From Beroe ovata (taxonomy: Eukaryota; Ctenophora; Nuda; Beroida; Beroidae), in contig CAMPET010000082.1 of NCBI GenBank assembly GCA_946803715.1, positions 39,206-70,648 of the forward strand: DNA of 31,443 nucleotides, given 5' to 3'. The notes below the pieces were generated by a model that worked only from the letters and a program-made list of their open reading frames with translations, searched no databases and was not told where the DNA came from. This document shows, one piece after another, positions 26,511 through 31,443 of this stretch. Position 1 is the first letter of the stretch. Every line of letters starts with the position of its first letter. The position numbers and the translations under genes were made by a program.

Positions 26511-28619
26511 CTATCTCATGAGAGAGTGGTAAGATGCGACTGTCCAGAGGAGTAGATTGCACGCTATAGCAGCACCCCCCACCACATACACCCCCGATAG
26601 AGTGTCCTCTACACTCTGCGGATTGAGCACAGCACTCAGCCCGGACTGCGCGGCAGTGGGAGGAGGCCTTCTCCCCTGCTGTGTGGGAGAAGAGAGGAGT
26701 TTCCTGGGGATGTAGGGAGTGCTGGGGAGAGGGGACGTGGTCACCGGGGTTGTCATGGAAACTGGTGAGGAGGACGGTGATGAGTTCAGGGAGGCAGGGG
26801 AGTCGGGGAGGAAGACAGCAGCTAGTGGGGAGAAGGAGGAAGTGCTGGTTATCTTGGGCATCTGCATCATCTTATCTGTACTCTCCGGACTGGAATTGCA
26901 CTCCATTGCACTGTGAATAATGTGGTAGGTATGATAACATCAGGTCTTATGTAGCACATCTATAGAGTATTTCACTTGTTTCCACTGATTTCCGGAAGAG
27001 CGCATCCCGTCCCTCACGTCATGTACCAACCTGGAGATGTTCTCTTCAATCACTTCTGATGAGTCAAGGAGGAGTTGCTCTTGTTCTGGTGTCAGCAAGT
27101 CTCCGAAATGTGTCTTGAAGTGCATCCTCAGTAGGTTCTTCTGCAGAATGAGTTGGTTACCCAGCTTGCAGATATCATGAATCACATGATGGGGCATTGG
27201 GATGTTTTGGCAGATTTCCAATTAAGATCACCCATATAGTGCACTCAATTCCCATCGAGATACAACTAACCTGTGAGAAGGTGGTGTGACAGAGTCCACA
27301 TTTAAACTTCTCCTGGCTCATGTGTGTCTTGAGGTGACACTGTAGTGTCTCCAGCCTGCCAAATGCTCGATCACAAATCTCACACTTGAACCTCTTCTCC
27401 TTGGTGTGGATGTCACGGTTATGCTGCATGAGGTTACTCAGCTGTGAGAATGCCTTGCCACAGTCCACACACTTGTACGGGCGTTCCCCTGGGATACGGC
27501 ATTGGGGATGCAACTTTGGAGATATATATATGAAACTGTCGGGGGGGACAAGGTTTTTTCAGTCAATGGATAATCAGTGAGAATGTAATTTTGAGGAGTG
27601 GGAGTTTAACTGTGGGTGTGAAAAGAAGAAGAGCTATGCGGGTGATAAATTGTGAACCCTCTCTCTCCCACTCACCTGTGTGTACCCGTATGTGTGTCCG
27701 GAGGTAGTTACGACAAGTGAACGCCCTCCCACACCACTGACACTTGTAACACTTTTCCCCTGTGTGTCCTCTGATGTGGTTCACCAGGGTGCTTGAGTGA
27801 GGGAAACACCGGCCACAAATGTGGCACTTGTGTGGTTTCTCACCTGGGGTCATCAATCATTAGCGGGTTGTTATACTGCATGGGCCATATTGATGTCATG
27901 GAACATGCTCATTGTTTCATTATTCAGAGAGAAAGTTCCCGGGTGAGTTTTCTGATAATAGTATTTGTTTCACGACAGGTGTTACAAGACGTGTACTGTA
28001 GAGAATCAAGTATCCATCAATTAGGCAATTAAATAGGGTAGATTCTCTCCAATGACACTAAATAGAATGCGTCGTAATTGACCGTTAATGACCAATTAAA
28101 TACATTATATTGATGTCAATGAGATGCGCTACTTCACGAAGGCTATCGATTAGAATGTCAGACTGAATTCAGGGCTAATTATTTATTCGGTAGACAGGGT
28201 TATATCGTGAGGAAACACTCCCGTAAAAAGTCTACACTGTCTTTGCCTGTAAGTGTCTCAGTTCGCGTATGCCTATGTGTGTCATGCCAGATAGCTGCTA
28301 GAGGAACCAAATAGTCAACAGAAGAGCCAACGGAGGCCAACAGAAGAGTCATAATATCGACCACGCACATAATATAGTCATGAAGACCTGTCATCATGAC
28401 TATATGGGTGTGGCTCTGACACTCAGCCCACACCAGTTTTCCACAATTACCTGTGTGAGTACGGAGGTGTATTTTGCAGGACGATGACTGAGTGAAGCCC
28501 CGGTTACAGATAGGACATTTGTACGGCCGTTCTCCTGTGTGTATCCTGATGTGTTTCTTCAGTCCTGGCTTCTGGGTGAAATACTTCCCACACGTTTCAC
28601 ACTGGTACGGTGTAACCAT
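26511..28619 (-). CDS. C2H2 zinc-finger protein, seven fingers, C-terminal hydrophobic segment (5' end uncertain)
   Basis: Minus-strand exons 28619-28451, 27843-27676, 27488-27271, 27140-27031 and 26910-26511 are all in phase and sum to 1065 nt (354 residues plus TAG). Seven C2H2 fingers are visible: [48 protein letters not shown] and CGLCHTTF, with Kruppel-type linkers TGERPYK, TGEKPHK, TGEKCYK and TGERPYK. Introns cut the HTG|E linkers, and the seventh finger is split after FSQ. Sequence-specific DNA binding in the nucleus is the usual role of such arrays. The tail is Ser/Thr/Pro-rich and ends in a hydrophobic run. The first ATG lies just after an acceptor-like cccctcag, so an upstream exon is possible. 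If the exon 4 donor (AG|gttggt, 27031/27030) is not used, the frame instead ends at TGA 26940-26942. Confidence 0.82.
26535..26591 (-). other. Possible C-terminal transmembrane or tail-anchor segment
   Basis: About 19 residues with the core [17 protein letters not shown] and no charge, followed by only SYHSLMR and the stop codon. This is the topology of a tail anchor. It is present only if the last exon is spliced in. Confidence 0.5.
26940..27030 (-). other. Alternative 3' extension of zinc-finger exon 4
   Basis: If the donor at 27030 is skipped, the frame continues for 29 more codons ([19 protein letters not shown] and on) to TGA at 26940-26942. This gives a shorter protein without the Ser/Pro region and hydrophobic tail. 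Confidence 0.4.
27844..28450. other. Intron 1 of the zinc-finger gene
   Basis: A 607-bp intron with ctgtgt|gtaatt-type donor and accccag acceptor on the minus strand. CCAACAGAAGAG and close variants occur three times near 28315-28350. Nothing else was recognised. Confidence 0.65.
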
Positions 28620-28821
28620 CTGAGGGGGAGGGAGGAGGGTATAAATCACCAGGAATATACTAAGAAATAATTAGCGGTGCTATAGTTTGCTCGTGTAGTT
28701 GGACGAAGTAGATGGATTATTATAGTATAACTTTGGATCTATTTGGATTCAATGTCACTTATGACCGGGCAGTGGATGGGTTCAGCTAGTTGCAACTATA
28801 CTTGCAGCTCGAGTTGCAGCT

Positions 28822-28885
28822 GGTTTTTCCAGTGCAGTGACTGTTATCAGACAGTATTCTGCAATTACTGCACTGGCTGCAAACC
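28822..28885. repeat. Hairpin-forming inverted repeat upstream of the zinc-finger gene
   Basis: CCAGTGCAGT (28829-28838) pairs perfectly with ACTGCACTGG (28867-28876), and GGTTT (28822) with AAACC (28881). Inside the loop ACTGT and ACAGT can pair as a second stem. TTGCAGC words are repeated just to the left. It could be a small mobile element remnant or a structured RNA. Confidence 0.55.
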
Positions 28886-29448
28886 GGACTTCTTCACGTC
28901 TTATCAGTTATTTTTAGCGCCGGGCCATTTAATTAATAAACTTTGCGTTTCCTACTCTACCCGTCTCTAGAATCACGTACAGAATACACCCCCACACTGC
29001 AGGACACATGTCCAGGATTTCAATGAGGTTTATTACACCTCAGTCTGTTGTATCACAAGGGAAATACTGGTCACCCCTACCCCCCTATCGGTCATGACCC
29101 CTCTCTCTCTCTCAATTAATCACTGCCCGCCATACTTCACTCTAGTTGAATTGACCCGCGCGTCTATATTATAATTCGAGAAGTAGCAAAAACTTAATAA
29201 TCCTGCACTATGGTTAGAAAACGAAAGGGGTGATTTCTGATTGATTGCAATTTAATTTGTGTTGGACAACGGTCGTTGATGCACGTGCGATGCACTTCTA
29301 TCACTAATTTACGAATGTTGTCTTATATACTATCACCACGTGCTATCACAGCAAGACTCATTTCTTTTTCACATCAGCGCAGCACCATGAGCACACGTGT
29401 CCAATATATAGAATTAGCCGATTCTCAGATTATCATTCTGTGGCGGTA

Positions 29449-29482
29449 CACACACACACAAACACAAACACACCCACACAGA
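29449..29482. repeat. CA-rich tract
   Basis: An imperfect CA run with AAACA and CCCACA interruptions, followed at 29487 by a short GTGTGTGTTTGTG run, so the two could pair. The surrounding 28970-29980 region shows no supported gene. Confidence 0.8.
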
Positions 29483-29989
29483 CCTATGTGTGTGTTTGTG
29501 ATGCAAGTCATGTGACACGTGCGACTGTGCAGAGAGTGAGTGAAACGCGTCAGAGTGAAGTTGAACTTCGTCTTCCGAAATAATAAATAGCCCTTCGGGG
29601 TTGAAAATAAGAGCAACAGCTCATTATTCAATTATTATATGCTACATAAACTAGTGCAGTACTTCATGGCTACTTGCACCTCTGATAACAACTGTGTAGA
29701 GTCCACAATGCATGTGCCAACACTCTTAAAAGAGAGTGATGTGCATGACCTCTTGTTATAGCGCGCTGCAATTAATCCAATAAACCAATTAGTGTCACTT
29801 GACACTTGAGAGAGGGGATAAGAGCTGTCTGTCCACGTGGCGCTATCACCCAACGACCTCCCCCCTCTCCCTCTAATACAGGCGTTGTAGAGGAGTACCC
29901 CCTAGCAGCCCATGTATCATGTGGCCATCGTGATAAATGTGTCCGGGACAGGAGGACCGCAACTTTCAATACCGCGCATAGGAGCTATT

Positions 29990-30031
29990 GTTTCGGTTTG
30001 ATCTTGCCCACAGGCAAGATCCATTCGAAAC
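29990..30031. repeat. Short hairpin GATCTTGCC-caca-GGCAAGATC
   Basis: A perfect 9-bp stem (30000-30008 with 30013-30021) closes a four-base loop. An outer 6-bp stem GTTTCG/CGAAAC follows after four-base internal loops. There is no gene next to it to make it a terminator or UTR element. Confidence 0.7.
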
Positions 30032-30063
30032 ATGTCCACACTCATTACTGGTCAGGAACATGA

Positions 30064-30393
30064 TTGGTTTGGTATAGCAGAATATATGAGTTATACCTCA
30101 AGATAGGAATATATTTGACACTGATTACCAATATAGTTGGGCCTGTAACAATATATGGCCCTCATTGTTATAGGAAATTTGGCACTACTGACCACACATA
30201 TCTTGGGATACCAATATCAGTATCCAATCAGTTTGAATATTGCATAACACCAACATTGAGTCACGGTGGGACTGAAAACACAGAACATATGAACCAAATA
30301 TACACATGGGATGGCTTCAATTTACATAGACGTTATATAGCTCAATCCAACATGAAGGTAGCCCTTTCTTTATTTGAGAGCTCAAAGACCTGA
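30064..30393 (+). CDS. Open frame of 109 codons, uncertain
   Basis: An uninterrupted frame with a Tyr-, Ile- and Thr-rich translation (TYLGIPISVSNQFEYC, HMNQIYTWDGFNLHRR). No family was recognised, no signal peptide is seen, and no splice context is convincing. It may be one exon of a longer gene, a decayed gene, or chance. Confidence 0.25.
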   Translation: MVWYSRIYELYLKIGIYLTLITNIVGPVTIYGPHCYRKFGTTDHTYLGIPISVSNQFEYCITPTLSHGGTENTEHMNQIYTWDGFNLHRRYIAQSNMKVALSLFESSKT

Positions 30394-30462
30394 ATACCAC
30401 GAACTCCAAAATATGCTCCACATAACTATATCTCACATAGATAACCTCACTCGCAGAAAGGG

Positions 30463-30995
30463 ATGAAAAATGTTGAAAGAATCACATTTCAGTTCGGTGT
30501 TACCATGAATGACAAAGCTCGAGCCCGACTCTTTGATTGGACAGTGGACTCACTGGACAAGCCATAGAATCTCATTTGGTAAGTCATGCTTGATTTGCTT
30601 ATTGTATGTTAGTCCTGCATGTGAATAACATACTCGATCGCTCGTTTTTGTTGTCACATCCTAATCACACGTTGACATTTGATTCCGTAGTCCGGTGAGA
30701 TTGTACTTGATGATCGGTTCTACCGCCTCGTCTCTCACATTGAGACTAGCTTATACAACATCTACTCACTGTAATGGACTACTGTGTAGGCACCCGTTGT
30801 CAAACACAAGGAAAAATTTCATACCAACTTGAGATTCAAAATCGACTTCGGTCAAGACAGAGTGGTTATGTGCCTAGCCTGGCGAACACGGTGTAGCGAT
30901 ACATGCTGTAAGGCAAGGAATCGTAACTGTGTGGATATAGTACAGGCCGCTCTGTTGATACAGAAATGGATTATAATGGGAATAAACGTGGTGTA
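30463..30995 (+). pseudogene. Row of short coding-like fragments, unrecognised
   Basis: Three short open stretches on the plus strand read like protein: MKNVERITFQFGVTMNDKA (about 30463-30567), EIVLDDRFYRLVSHIETSL (about 30695-30772), and KFHTNLRFKIDFGQDRVVM (about 30790-30995). They are separated by stops and do not join with good splice sites over such short gaps. A decayed gene or part of an old element is possible. No family was recognised. Confidence 0.25.
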
Positions 30996-31336
30996 ACTCG
31001 GTACTGTGGTCATCTACAATTGCCATTCTTGATGCAACTTTTGGGCACGATTTTGTGCCACATATGCCATCACGCTTATGAAACTTTCGAATTCGATGTT
31101 TCTTAAGCCATCTTATTGCCAGTTATAGTCGGAAGCAGTCCTATCAACTGTCCCATTTTTAGTGATCTACCAGTAATTGTGATCTACCCAGCTAGTGTCT
31201 ACCCAGACCCTATCCAAATATTGAATTCTTTTTTTTCAACAAACCCATCAGTGCAGCACTACGATAGTACTCGTATCAGCAAAATATATAACTCACGACC
31301 CCACCCTGGTGTCAATAATCAACATCCCTCCGTGCT

Positions 31337-31432
31337 ATATGGTGTCAATATCCCCCAGTAATATGGTGTCAATATACCCCAGTAATATGGTGTCAATATA
31401 CCCCAGTAATATGGTGTCAATATCCCCCAGTA
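31337..31432. repeat. Tandem repeat, 24-bp unit, four copies at the window edge
   Basis: Four units of ATATGGTGTCAATATMCCCC plus AGTA start at 31337, 31361, 31385 and 31409, differing by an A/C change. A degenerate partial unit precedes them near 31307, and the array reaches almost to the end of the window, so it may continue. Confidence 0.93.
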
Positions 31433-31443
31433 CTATATAGTGC

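Noticed and set aside
26681-26920. Plus-strand ORFs opposite the last zinc-finger exon
   Set aside because: They mirror the Ser/Pro-rich minus-strand exon and show no motif of their own.
28743-28970. 75-codon plus-strand Cys-rich ORF
   Set aside because: The Cys residues come from repeated TGCA/GCAGCT words of the hairpin region. No gene structure surrounds it.

Overview
This window is animal nuclear DNA. The evidence is a many-exon axonemal dynein gene with GT-AG introns, C2H2 zinc fingers split by introns in their linkers, and abundant (CA)n and other simple repeats. Motile cilia are implied. High intron density, compact introns and strong apparent allelic divergence suggest a marine invertebrate, possibly an early-branching one, but the species cannot be fixed from sequence alone.

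Layout. (1) 94-17830, plus strand: the 3' 29 exons of an outer-arm dynein heavy chain of the DNAH5/DNAH8 type. They cover the end of AAA1 through AAA2-AAA6, the microtubule-binding stalk and the C-terminal domain. The exons sum to 7689 nt with every splice phase consistent, so this part of the gene looks intact. The 5' part lies outside the window. (2) 17831-21929: a repeat-rich region between convergent genes. It holds a 355-bp terminal-inverted-repeat (TIR) element with a 9-bp target duplication and telomere-like interior, a degenerate minisatellite built on TTGACACCACTTTCC, and four copies of a short TIR element (two with exact 8-bp target duplications). One of these four carries a second hairpin element inside it. 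Two single-N positions (20167 and 21621) each separate near-identical direct copies, which looks like overlapping allelic contig ends placed in tandem rather than real duplications. (3) 21930-25033, minus strand: a ten-exon gene for a secreted, Cys-containing, unrecognised protein with an acidic stretch and an Arg/Gly-rich tail. One 91-nt exon breaks the frame and may be alternatively spliced. (4) 26511-28619, minus strand: a seven-finger C2H2 zinc-finger gene whose last exon encodes a Ser/Thr/Pro-rich region and a C-terminal hydrophobic segment. (5) 28620-31443: mostly non-coding, with two hairpins, weak coding-like fragments and a 24-bp tandem array running to the window edge.

The three genes show no functional link. 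No operon-like, CRISPR, rRNA or tRNA feature was seen. The points most worth following up are the antisense 47-codon exon-like block in dynein intron 17 beside an N gap, the nested and inverted TIR elements with an empty site, the frame-breaking exon of the secreted protein, and the zinc-finger protein with a possible tail anchor.
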